NCBI GenBank assembly: GCA_020631735.1
Contig: CM036159.1
Span: 20,499,511 to 20,563,510 of the forward strand
From: Saccharum officinarum
Lineage: Eukaryota > Streptophyta > Magnoliopsida > Poales > Poaceae
Direction of reading: 5' to 3'
DNA length: 64,000 nucleotides
Under the pieces are notes generated by a model that ran no database searches, was not told the origin of the DNA, and was given only the letters and a program-made list of their open reading frames with translations. Below, piece after piece: positions 43,201 through 52,261 of the stretch (positions are counted from its first letter, which is position 1; the number at the start of each line of letters is the position of its first letter). Both the position numbers and the translations under genes were made by a program.

Positions 43201-46200
43201 ATCCACACGACGCGCCCGATGGGTACGCGGCCGCTGAACGGTATTCAGCGGGATGATCTCCTGAAGGCACGGCATGCGTTGAGCATCCACCGCAGGACCT
43301 GGATCAGAAAGCTGGGAAAACGGAAAACATGATTCATCAAAATACACATGCCGTGAGACAATGACACGCTTGGTATAAGGATTGTAACACTTGTATCCCC
43401 GTTGGTCCATAGGATACCCCAGAAAAATGCAGCGAGCAGATCTTGGTGCTAGTTTGTGTGGGGCAGTGGATGCAGTGTTCGGGTAACACAGACAACCAAA
43501 GACTCTCAGGTGTGCATAGTCAGGTGGAGAACCGAACAGCAGCTCATAAGGGTTGGCGTTCTGACGAGGTCGGCATGGGCGTCTATTGAGAAGATAGGTG
43601 GAAGTGGCAAGAGCATCGGGCCAAAAAGATGGGGGCAGTGACGCTTGGAACATGAGTGCACGAAGACCATCATTGAGTGTGCGTAGCACGCGCTCAGCAC
43701 GGCCGTTTTGCTGGGATGTGTACGGGCACGTCAAGCGCAGCACAATGCTGTGTTTGGCATAGAATGCCCGGGATGCAGAGTTGTCAAACTCCTTTCCATT
43801 GTCGGTTTGAAGACACTGAATTGGACACTGAAATTGAGTGGCAACAAACGCATGAAAGGAGATGATTGTTGGCAGGACATCAGATTTGTGTCGCAAGGGG
43901 AAAGTCCACACATAATGTGAGAAATCATCAAGAATTACAAGATAAAATTTATAACCAGAATTGCTTATTATTGGCGAGGTCCATACATCACAATGTAGTA
44001 ATTGAAAAGGGAAAGATGAAATACTGCTGGACTCTTGAAACGGAAGCCTTACATGCTTGCCAAGGTGACAGGCGTGGCATGTATGGCGACTGGACTGCGA
44101 ACAAGTAAAACCGATGGTGCGAGAAAGGTGAAGAAGAGCATCCCGGCCCGGGTGACCAAGTCGAGCGTGCCATAGAGTCGCATCAATCGAAGACAATAGT
44201 GCCTGTGGGGACGAAGATGAACCAATGTCACGAGCAGGATGCAAAGGGTAGAGCTCGCCCGAAGAATCACATCGGAGGAGTGCCATCTTGGTGCGAAGGT
44301 CCTTGATGGAGAAACCCCATGGATCAAATTCAACAGACACAGAATTATCACGAGTTAGTGCTCGAACAGATATGAGATTCTTCACTAATTGTGGAGCAAT
44401 GAGAACATTGTTCAAATGAAGAGGCGAGGAAGAAGTAGGAATAGATGTGCACCCAGTGGATGTTGAAGACAGAAGTCCACCGTTGCCAACAATAATTTGA
44501 TGATGAACAGGGGAGGGCGAATGAGAGGAAAGGATACCGGGATGCGATGCCATGTGTGACGAGGCGCCAGTATCCATGAACCAGTCGCTGCCTCTGCCGT
44601 TTGTGTTGTGGATGGTCATACCGTTGAGCGCGGAGTAGAGGCCGGGCGGGAGGTACCCAGTGTCGTGCTGCTGCGGCGGCGCGGCGAGAGCCGCCATGGC
44701 GGCAGGAGGTTGAACTCCGGAGCGCGGTGCAAGAACACCAGGGCGCCAGGTGTTGAGTGGCCATGCCTGGACAACGCCTTGCCAGGGGTTGTAGGAGGAC
44801 GCCCACTGTGGCGTTGGCGCGGAGTTGCCACTGGGCGCAGGTGGGCGCGGACGGTTGTCCGACTTGCGCTTCTTGCGACGGTCGCCGCGATCACCACCGT
44901 TGGAGGCAGGGACCGCAGGTGTGGGCGCGGGCGGTGAAGGAGCCGGGGCAGACTTGGTGGGGTTGTCACGCGCCGCAAGAAGGGCCGTTTGGGCCTCCAT
45001 CTGCAGGGAATGCTTGATGCGGTGTTCCTCCTGCAAAAGATAAGACTTGGTGTAGAGGAACGTCGGCGGCGGATTCATGGTGGTGAGGACGGCGATCGCC
45101 TGACTGAACTTGTTGTTCAGTCCGCGAAGGGTGTTGATGACGAGAGCCGTGTCGGAGACCGCAGCGCCGCAATCATAGAGAGTGTCGGCGAGGCGCTTGA
45201 GACGGCCGCAGTACTCACCGACCGTCATGTCGCCTTGGTAGAGGCTGTGGAACTCCTGTTGAGTGTACACGGCGCGTTGAAGACTGTTGTCGAGGAACTG
45301 ACCGGTGATGGCGCTCCAGGCGGTGTAGGCGGAGTTCTGTGGCCGGTAGACGTCGCTCCAGATGTCCTTGGACACGGTGGAGTAGAGCCACTGGACAATG
45401 CAGGAATCCACCTGCAACCATTCCGGGTCGTCGATCATGGCGGCGGCATCGACGGTGCCATCAACATGGCTGACGAGACCGAATTTTTGGAAGGTGAGGG
45501 TGAAGAAGGATCGCCATTGGCGAAAGTTGCCATCATCCATGTTGAGAGTGACGGGAACATGGTTATGAATATTGAGGAGGGTGAGGGTGGAGGCCTTGGG
45601 AGGGGTGGCTTCAGAAGCGTTGCCAAAGGGATTGGAGCCGTGAGAAGCACCGGAGCCGGATGGGCTGACCATGGCCAGAGAAGCAGCGGAAGAAGAAGAT
45701 CAAAAGAAGGCTGATACCATGTAAGAGTGTATAGAATGGGAGAGAACACACCGCACAGTTTCCATTACATTCAGGAGGGGTTAAATACATGAACCGGTGA
45801 ATCACACACTACCAGCCGATCCTATAATTTAGGCATGGTGGGTGATGGAGCCGGTGCTCAGCCGTTACAATGAGAGGACTAAGTCCTGACCACTCAATCC
45901 TAACTAACACGCTAACAATTATGAATGTGACATATATGGACACAGGCCAACATTTAACTGGGCAAGTAGGACACTGTAAACAGAGTTTCCATTTATTCAG
46001 GCTTCTTAAAATTTTCGCATTCAATCGGGTTCCATGGAATAGGGGATAATATACGAATTCCAAAGCTTATGGTGATCATCTCACAACAACCGACACAAAA
46101 TGCTACCCAATGCAAACGACTGAAAGGATCATCTTTCAGTTGCATCATCAGTTCGGCGCCAATACTCACAACAAGGTCCACTAGCTGACTACGTAACTGC

Positions 46201-46667
46201 GAGAGTCCCGCACATTTGGGGATCTGCACTGCGCATATCGTTTCGAGCATCCACCAGACCGTCAGGATAAATGTCATCATATTTGAGCAAGACCCTGCTA
46301 AATATTACCCATCAGCGGCGCCACAAGATGACCTCTCAAAGTCCATCAAGTCGGCAACGGCCTCTCCATGGGTCGACTCGATCGCCCATCGCAGCTTCAC
46401 GCAGGATGACTGGTCTGTGCAGATCATACTGCACATTGCCCTAAGCATCGAGCGAAGGGGAGGAATCCTGGCGCGGGCCATCCTGGAGATGGCACCACAG
46501 CACAGGAAAAAGGAAACGCGGCGACGCGGGTGGCTCAGATCTGCGGTGGCTCCCGAGGGGATGAGAGTCAGACAGGAAAGGGGTACCTTGTAGGAGCCAT
46601 CGGGCTGCTGCTGGCCGAGCCTCTGGATCTCCTCCTTGAGCCTCCCGACCTCCTCCTCCACGTTCAT
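40029..46667 (-). CDS. Costars family protein (ABRACL-like), two exons
   Basis: Exon 1 (46667-46587, 27 codons) begins MNVEEEVGRLKEEIQRLG and ends at a GT donor. Exon 2 (40211-40029) follows a CAG acceptor in phase 0, continues VKFGVLFNDDRCANIFEALV and ends in TAA. The resulting 87-residue protein has the usual Costars length and fold signature: N-terminal helix, FNDDRCANIFEALVGTLRAAKKRK core and LLLQGVHDNVEI strand. Relatives in Dictyostelium and animals influence actin dynamics (ABRACL binds cofilin), and a cytosolic actin-related role is inferred here. The intron of 6375 bp holds a complete Copia element in the same orientation. A broken exon 2 copy lies downstream. Splicing has not been shown. 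Confidence 0.9.
40212..41142 (-). other. Costars intron, 3' part
   Basis: Unique AT-rich intron sequence between the acceptor and the Copia insertion. No gene or further element recognised. The 5' part of the intron is 45918-46586. Confidence 0.7.
41143..41340 (-). repeat. Copia 3' LTR
   Basis: 198 bp, identical to the 5' LTR. Its first bases supply the last cysteine codon and the stop codon of the polyprotein. Confidence 0.95.
41335..45672 (-). CDS. Copia gag-pol polyprotein, intact (1445 codons)
   Basis: The ATG lies 47 bases inside the 5' LTR edge. Order: gag (about residues 1-300, no CCHC zinc knuckle, basic patch DRRKKRK near 264-270); aspartic protease WFMDTGASSH (DTGA at 367-370); integrase with H502/H506/C532/C535 and catalytic D562, D624 and E660; RT with QLDVKNAFLHG and YVDD (1118-1121); RNase H with AYSDADWGGC, SSAEAEYR and CDNVSAV. 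No stops or frameshifts. The C-terminus is a run of eight Gly encoded by the polypurine tract, then Cys and TAG inside the 3' LTR. It could in principle be active; the missing knuckle is common in this lineage as far as I recall. Confidence 0.95.
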   Translation of the reverse strand: MVSPSGSGASHGSNPFGNASEATPPKASTLTLLNIHNHVPVTLNMDDGNFRQWRSFFTLTFQKFGLVSHVDGTVDAAAMIDDPEWLQVDSCIVQWLYSTVSKDIWSDVYRPQNSAYTAWSAITGQFLDNSLQRAVYTQQEFHSLYQGDMTVGEYCGRLKRLADTLYDCGAAVSDTALVINTLRGLNNKFSQAIAVLTTMNPPPTFLYTKSYLLQEEHRIKHSLQMEAQTALLAARDNPTKSAPAPSPPAPTPAVPASNGGDRGDRRKKRKSDNRPRPPAPSGNSAPTPQWASSYNPWQGVVQAWPLNTWRPGVLAPRSGVQPPAAMAALAAPPQQHDTGYLPPGLYSALNGMTIHNTNGRGSDWFMDTGASSHMASHPGILSSHSPSPVHHQIIVGNGGLLSSTSTGCTSIPTSSSPLHLNNVLIAPQLVKNLISVRALTRDNSVSVEFDPWGFSIKDLRTKMALLRCDSSGELYPLHPARDIGSSSSPQALLSSIDATLWHARLGHPGRDALLHLSRTIGFTCSQSSRHTCHACHLGKHVRLPFQESSSISSFPFQLLHCDVWTSPIISNSGYKFYLVILDDFSHYVWTFPLRHKSDVLPTIISFHAFVATQFQCPIQCLQTDNGKEFDNSASRAFYAKHSIVLRLTCPYTSQQNGRAERVLRTLNDGLRALMFQASLPPSFWPDALATSTYLLNRRPCRPRQNANPYELLFGSPPDYAHLRVFGCLCYPNTASTAPHKLAPRSARCIFLGYPMDQRGYKCYNPYTKRVIVSRHVYFDESCFPFSQLSDPGPAVDAQRMPCLQEIIPLNTVQRPRTHRARRVDSVATRASRSSTTSSPATSPPVPQQTGPASSAQGAPTSPTTPSSPTPTTADPAVTAPTAAALSPTRDDPPRHHMVTRARDGIHLPNPKYANVAAAASPTPPPSSVRAALRDPEWRTAMQTEFDALQANGTWTLIPRPTHANVITGKWIFKNKLHPDGSLERRKARWVVRGFSQRPGVDFHQTFSPVVKPSTIRTVLHLAASRRWPVHQLDVKNAFLHGDLAERVYCHQPAGFVDERNPDHVCLLVKSLYGLKQAPRAWFQRLGAHLRFIGFTPTGSDSSLFVYKRGDAMAYLLIYVDDIILTASTTSLLQQVIQGLSREFAIKDLGALGFFLGVQVRRDDKGFFLTQAQYTEDILEWAGMANCKHATTPVDAKQKVSASEGDLAMDATFYRSITGALQYLTLTRPDIAYAVNQACLYMQSPRETHWNIVKRILRYLRGTIDTGLRISASSSTDLTAYSDADWGGCPDTRRSTSGYCVFLGESLISWSSKRQPIVSRSSAEAEYRGVANAAAECCWLRNLLQELHVVANKATIIYCDNVSAVYLSENPVHHRRTKHVELDIHFVREKVQLGHFRVLHIPTRHQLADIMTKGLPTPLFQEFRNSLCIHHSNAQTEGGGGGGGGC
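41341..41365 (-). other. Polypurine tract: 25-base G run
   Basis: An uninterrupted run of 25 C on the plus strand (25 G in the element's sense) abuts the 3' LTR, where the plus-strand primer is made. It is unusually homopolymeric and is also protein-coding. Confidence 0.92.
45709..45719 (-). other. Copia primer-binding site
   Basis: TGGTATCAGCC on the minus strand, immediately after the 5' LTR, fits the 3' end of initiator tRNA-Met (TGGTATCAGAGC class), with a mismatch after nine bases. Confidence 0.85.
45720..45917 (-). repeat. Copia 5' LTR (promoter LTR)
   Basis: 198 bp, reading TGTTAGCGTGTTAGTTAGG to CTATACACTCTTACA on the minus strand. It should drive transcription toward lower coordinates. 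It is identical to 41143-41340. Confidence 0.95.
46587..46667 (-). CDS. Costars exon 1
   Basis: ATG at 46667-46665 in a GCC-ATG-A context, 27 codons ending YK, donor GTACCC at 46586-46581. The GC-rich leader lies above 46668. The open frame runs past the donor to 46305, but that extension is intron sequence without similarity to the family. Confidence 0.9.
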
Positions 46668-47332
46668 GGCGCCTCGGACTGCCGATCAGACTCGATCCCC
46701 GGGCTCCGGGCCTTGTCCGTGCGCGCGAGTGAGTTCTTGGATCTTGTCGTTGTCGCGGCAGCTGGTGTGGCAGGATATTTCAGATGCAGAGGAGGGCCTG
46801 CGCTGCGTGACTGCGTGTGTCGCCAACCGTCGCACGTGGACCGTTTGATCTGGAAGTGGACAGGTGAGATGGAAGCTGACTGGTCGATAGCCGCCTCCTG
46901 AGTTGCTTGCGGATCAGCCGGTGAGTTTCACGATTCAGGAATAATTCAGTGAGATACATAAGTGCGCAACAGGCTAAATAAAAATCAAAAGATTCCAGAT
47001 TCGATGCCATGTGTTCCTGTTCCTCTATTCCAAATTACAAGATACTTTGGTTTTTTAAAAGATCCATATGGCTTTGTCCTAAGCAATGAAGTTATCGAGT
47101 GAGGATTGACTGAGTGTGCTTTCGGAGTACTCTTTTAATTATTCGCTCTATTATTGCCTCCGGATGTGATTGGGATTAAGTCGCATGTCGATACCTGAGC
47201 GAGCCGAACTCAAGAGATTCATTGTTTTTTTACACTAATGGAAGCCATGAATTCTGGGCAAATTATCAATGTTACATTCTATTAAAAAAAGGACTTCTGA
47301 TAAGAAATTCTTATGGTAAAGAATGGGCTCGC
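46668..47332. promoter_or_regulatory. Shared upstream region between Costars and a divergent start
   Basis: The stretch lies between the Costars start (minus strand) and a TATA box for a plus-strand start. The first 200 bases beside Costars are GC-rich, typical of a grass 5' leader and promoter. No TATA is obvious for Costars. No transposon was recognised here. Confidence 0.45.
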
Positions 47333-47342
47333 CTATAAATAG
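47333..47342 (+). promoter_or_regulatory. TATA box (CTATAAATAG)
   Basis: A near-perfect plant TATA box 55-60 bases before an ATG in a good context (TTACCATGG at 47392-47400). The intervening leader AGAAGCTTCGGCGCACTCTC is compatible with a start site near 47365. Confidence 0.6.
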
Positions 47343-47396
47343 AAGCTTCGGCGCACTCTCTATTTTGGGGGACAAGAAAGAAACAGTCAAATTACC

Positions 47397-47439
47397 ATGG
47401 ATCTCGCTGCAAGACTTCCAATCATTCCTCAAGAAATTC
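47397..47439 (+). pseudogene. Start of an unidentified gene, truncated by a Gypsy LTR
   Basis: The frame ATG...ATTC reads MDLAARLPIIPQEI. The next codon is completed by the first base of the LTR, which then gives Leu and an immediate TAA (47442-47444). The TATA box, leader and strong start context suggest a real gene whose body now lies on the far side of the retrotransposons, outside this window. I do not recognise the protein from so few residues. Confidence 0.45.
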
Positions 47440-47583
47440 TGTAACGGAACCGTCCAATTATACGAAATTAAGTAAAAAAATTCTCCTACCGGGACAGAGA
47501 ATCTAGCAAACTTAAGCCCGTATAACCCGATAGTCCATGAAATCTCGGGGGATCTCAAATTTTTTTTCAACAAACAGCCAAGA

Positions 47584-49407
47584 TGAAAGTCCTATGTTTG
47601 GTGTTGGTAAATAGTGACAATGCCTAAGTACTAATCCTATGCCTAAGTTGTATGTAGCATATGAGGATTAGTACATTCCAAGGTTGGTGGCAAGATGGAC
47701 ATGGTGATCATGATGTCCACACTTGGATTTGAACGCAACCCTACGTGATCAAGGCAAAGGTATATGTTTAAGGGTTGTGTTTTAGTAACCAAGACACCTA
47801 GTGGGTGTGGTTACATTATAGGATAGATAGCCGTACTATAAAGAGGGGATTGACGCGGCTATTGAACTTCTAAGTGCCTCTAGGTGTGCATTTCATGATC
47901 ATATGCATTTAGATAGAACTAATATCGTCTCGAAAAATGATTGTGAAAATGCTAACACACTCACACATGACGAGATCACTTAGTGGTGTTAGCACGTTTG
48001 CGATGGCGGTGGAGTTTGAGTGGTAGAGAGGGTTTGGGTCCTCTCTCCCCCCCGCCGAGCTTGCGAGGCAGGATTCAAGCGTTTTCGAGGAATTGAAACG
48101 ACTATTTTCCACTATGCCGGAAGTTCAAAAAAGAAACGGAGGCGAACGGAGGTCACAGAGATGACCGGACGCTGAACCGGACGCGGTCTTTGCATGACCG
48201 GACGCGTCCGGTCAGTGTTCAGTGTATGCGCGTCCGGTCACAGTCGATCGGACGCGTCCGGTCGTTCAGGGAGCTTACTGGACTCTAACCGGACGCTGGC
48301 ACTGTAGCATCCGGTCATTTCTCCAGCGCGTCTGGTCATTGTGTTGTTGTGCGCTGCTCAGGCATGACCAGCGCGTTCGGTCAGTCACGGGACCAGCGCG
48401 TCCAGTTAGCGCGTCAAGCGCGTCCGGTCAGTGCTTCACGAGTTAGCCATTGGGCGACCGGCACGTCCGGTCAGTTGGACCAGCGCGTCCGATCAACGCG
48501 ATTTCGGCTGTTTAAGTTTCTAACGGCTCTATTCGAAGGGGTACGTCTATAAATACTCGTTGGTCGGCTCAAGGCTCTCTCTCTCGAATATTTAACATAC
48601 TTGTGAGCACTTTGAGCTAAGCAACTCCCCTCCCACTCATCTCTCTTGCTTCTTTGCATATTCGAAGTGAGATTGAGTGATCTAAGTGCATTTGCATTTG
48701 AGATTGCATCTAGTTGGCACTTGGTGGTTGATTTGCTACGGGATTCTTGTTTCTCTTGGTGGTTGCCGCCACCTAGACGGCTTGGAGCAGCTTGGAGGCG
48801 TTGGCAAGAGTTGGTGATTGTTCTTGGCTACCTCCGGTGATTGTGAGGGGTTTGTGCCTACCTCGGCGAAGCACCAAAGGCAACGTTAGTATATTGCTCG
48901 TGTTATTGCAACCTTTTGCCATTTGGTAGGTTCTTGTGGCGCCTTTTGAGAGGCTCGGTGTGTGACCGATTAGCCACCGAACCACGTGGTGAAGAGGGAC
49001 ACAACGGGGACTAGCGTGTCGGCAAGCACGTGAACCTCGGGATAAATCTTCGTGTCATTATTCTTATTGTGTTTGATTGATCCCGGTGGTTGTGTATTGT
49101 GGTATTCATCTCTTGATCATATTGATTGGTTGGCTCAATACTTCGCCCCTTGGTGATACCCTCCTAACTCTCTCTTGTATTAATTTCTTAGTTACCTTGC
49201 TAGTTTGTTAGTGTAACTATTAGCTTGTGTAGCTAGCTAGCTTTAGTTGTAGTTAAGTTGTACGGTTTGACTTGTGCGGTTGAGTGCAAATATACTAGAA
49301 TTGTGAAATTAGTTAGGTGGCTTGCAAACACCCCGTAGGCTAAGGAAAACTCGCATCTCGCTACTTGTTATATTGATAAACTTGTTAGTGTAACTATTTC
49401 CCACTAT
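47584..49407 (+). mobile_element. Truncated Copia LTR nested in the Gypsy 3' LTR
   Basis: It starts TGAAAGTCCTATGTTTGG and shares its middle with the 24.9-kb Copia LTR: GGTGGAGTTTGAG, CCCGCCGAGCTTGCGAGG, the GCGTCCGGTC decamer array (48160-48500) and TATAAATA near 48550. It is a related but distinct family. The expected TTACA terminus is missing; the sequence joins Gypsy LTR at GCGGTCGGAAG. No second target duplication is found, so a deletion probably removed the LTR end together with Gypsy LTR sequence. Confidence 0.8.
48160..48500. repeat. GCGTCCGGTC decamer array in the nested LTR
   Basis: About fifteen copies or one-mismatch variants in both orientations, including GACCGGACGCGTCCGGTC. 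It is the third such array in the window and is carried by a diverged LTR family. Confidence 0.88.
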
Positions 49408-49842
49408 GCGGTCGGAAGTACTTATCCGGCCAGCTAAATGTGGGGCATGCGTTCAAAAAGGACTGAGGGCCGACAACGGTACGGTCCTTAATCGACACAG
49501 ACGGAAACTACAAGCACACAAGACCCATGCCTTGCTGCCCAACATTCCGCCCGGTCTCCATTTATTTAACCACAATTGGTCCTCTTACCATGATAGCACA
49601 TTGCTAAACATGACATGTTTTTTTACCTAAATCGTAGGTGACGGAAAATCACCCACTTCTACCGGACTAAGCATAGCTAAGCAGATATTCCGGAACTAGA
49701 CTTAAATAGGATATCAGGATATATCAAGGTGTTCAAGGAATATCATAGTGATATGCATCAACGGTTTCAAGCAACCCCTATAACTTAATGCAACATTACA
49801 TATAACATATATATTTATCTTGCTTTGATAAGGTAGGGAGAC

Positions 49843-50133
49843 TTATAATGCTCCGGGGCTTGCCTTCCAGAAGGTTGACAGTCGGTGATCCCGACACTTC
49901 AGCAGATCATCGTCTGGCTTCTCGACTTCTGGTTCTCCCAGGGGTGGCACCTCTCGTTGCACGGCCTCCTCGGGAACTCCGTGCTCCACGTGCACTGCTT
50001 TCTGCATCGATCTTGTATGATGCATGTGTGCATGGGTATAAGTGCAGATGGAAAAAGGTGCACCAATGGGATGGCACATGATGCTCATGCTTGCATGTGT
50101 ATGTAAATGCACCATTCGCATTCTACTTAACAA
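49843..50133 (-). other. Acidic reading frame within the Gypsy 3' LTR
   Basis: The C-terminal part reads VEHGVPEEAVQREVPPLGEP, then EVEKPDDDLLKCRDHRLSTF and WKASPGAL. A corresponding acidic frame occurs at the same relative place in the diverged plus-strand Gypsy LTR (61690-61883): HHTGSQ, EEPEEQLEVQQQEVTEAEEE, LPECPDHRPSSFERGKP. It may be an LTR-encoded peptide or exon; no function is known to me. Confidence 0.4.
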
Positions 50134-52261
50134 AGCAAGTTCATACCTCTTTTCTATCTACTAATCACATGGAATAACAAACATGCATGCAATCACACCT
50201 AAGTATTTAGCTACTAACTACTTGTTGTATTACAACACAAAAGAACCTATCACATCACACCAGCATGCCATTTTGGTGCTTCAAAGATACACCAAAATAA
50301 CATTATTAACTAAACATGCAATAAAAGAAATCCCTGATTAAACCCTAATTTAAGCTAGGTTTGAACAGCAACCTATATTTTTAGTTCACAGAAAATTCTC
50401 AGAAAATTACAGTAGCCTAGTCATGTCAAACATAGACTACCACAAAAATTTCACTGCATTTGAACATGTATAACATCCTACACAAAAAGGACAAAAGCAG
50501 TGCTACATCATGCATGGAAAATACTTTGTTCTACAAAAAGTACCAAACAGCACATTGCATAATTTTCTTATGACTTACATAGCAACTAATCATCATAGAA
50601 AAAGTTTCACATGCATGTATTATTCATATTTTTAGCCCTAGCAAAAATAACAAATCTAGGCAAATAAAGACACTTGAACTACACATCAATATTTTTCTAC
50701 ATAACATGCATGACACACATTTTTCACAGGTAGTACATCTCATAAGAAGACTAAAAAAATTGGAACTACATTTTTCTGACACATATTGGATTTACTATGT
50801 ATTTCTGAAGTTAAAAGCATTTATCAAGAATTTAAATAAAACCCTATATAAAAGCATCACAAACATGACATGCAACACATATATGCTGTAGATCTAATCC
50901 CAAGGAACACAACAAAATTGGTCTCACTCAAATTGGAGCATTTTTCGCTGAGATATAAATTTTCAAAGCTTTTATACAATTTCTAGAAAAACATTTCAAA
51001 AAAATCCTTTTTCAAAAACCCGGCTGCAGAAAGGCTAAGCGTACCCAGCTCTGCGCACCCAGAGCGCTACTGAGCCGCTGCAAGTGGGCCCCCGGGCCCC
51101 ACTGGTCAGCCAGAGAGGAGACAGGGGAGGAGCATCGCCGGTCGGAAGTCGCCGGCGGCGAGGTTTGCGACGGAGCGAGCGGCACCAACAGGTTCCCCAA
51201 GGCGGCGCGAACACAGCGAGGTAGAAAAGGGGTTCAATAGGGGTAGGGGTGCAGGTATGCCGACGGCCATGGCGGGCGCGACCGTGCTGCTCACCGTCGG
51301 CGGTCGAGCCAGGCTACGACGAGGCGAGGGAAAGGGCGGGGCGGCTTTGCGGGGTCGAGCAGGGTGGGGCGGAGCTCCTCACGAGCCGAATCGTGGTGAG
51401 GCGCTCCGGTTGGCGAGCTGCGCGGCGGCGGAAATGGCGCGGTGGCGCTGCTACGGCTGCTGCTGTGCTTTGGCGAGGCTAGCGAATGGAAGGGAACCGA
51501 GGAGAAGGCGAGCTGCTGCGGCGTTTTGTCGAGCACGCGGAGCGGTAGGGGCCACCTAGGGGCGCGTGGCGAGCGGCTCCGTACGCCGGCGACCACGCGG
51601 CAGGCGCGGCCTGCGCGCGGTCGGCGTGGCCGAAACGGGCGGGAGCGGCGCGGGCGTGGAGCGGGCGGCGCGAGTGGGCCGGCCCAAGAGCAGTGCGGGA
51701 GCGCGGGGTGCGGTGCGGCGCAGGCCGGGCCAGCAAGCCTAATTGGGCCGAAAACGAGGCCGAGGCCCACGAAGCCTGGAAAAACGATTTTCATTTTTGT
51801 TTTTAAATTCCATTTTCCAAACACAGCCCCAAATTAAATTTTGAACAAGCAAACGACGTTTTCTCAAGATGGTCCAAAAATAAAAGTCGATCAGGATTTT
51901 GTGCTCTACAACTTTGTTAAAAGACACAAAGCCAAAATCCCAACCGATTTTGAACTAGGGTTAAAAAGTTGATTTTTAAATAAAAACCTTATTTTTCAAG
52001 GATGATTTTAAAAGCAAAATTTGGGAAAATTTTCAAAAGGAACTTTGCTCCAAATTACTTGATGACCAATTGTAAGTTGTTTAAACACTCAAACAAGCAT
52101 GATCACGGTACTATTCTAATGAAAGCAAGTAAATGCAACACTCATGTTTCGTTAGCATGTTTTTGGATGTTTTATTTATATAACATGAAATGCTCATGAA
52201 TGCATGATGGTGCTTATGCTCATGATTTGCAGATGCTAAATGCATGCGTAACACCGGGGTG

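Larger units (their letters stand above)
41143..45917 (-). mobile_element. Intact Copia element (Hopscotch/Retrofit-like) in the Costars intron
   Basis: 4775 bp with the target duplication ATTAT on both sides (41138-41142 and 45918-45922). The 198-bp LTRs (41143-41340 and 45720-45917) are identical as far as I can compare them. The primer-binding site TGGTATCAGCC (45709-45719, minus strand) directly adjoins the 5' LTR. A 25-base G run adjoins the 3' LTR. One open polyprotein frame fills the interior. Short LTRs, a length of about 4.8 kb and a single ORF match the maize Hopscotch/rice Retrofit group (Ale lineage, inferred). Identical LTRs mean a very young insertion. It shares the gene's orientation, so its LTR signals could affect transcript processing. 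Confidence 0.96.

Noticed and set aside
41682..45714. Many frames antisense to the Copia polyprotein, e.g. 44989-45714 (241 residues)
   Set aside because: They are on the opposite strand of a domain-complete polyprotein and have no domains of their own. Shadow frames.
46305..46667. 120-residue uninterrupted reading of Costars exon 1 into the intron
   Set aside because: Family similarity stops exactly at the GT donor and resumes at exon 2 in phase 0.
51257..51837. Long GC-rich frames on both strands (100-177 residues)
   Set aside because: They lie inside the Gypsy 3' LTR. Both strands are open because of GC bias, and there is no domain.
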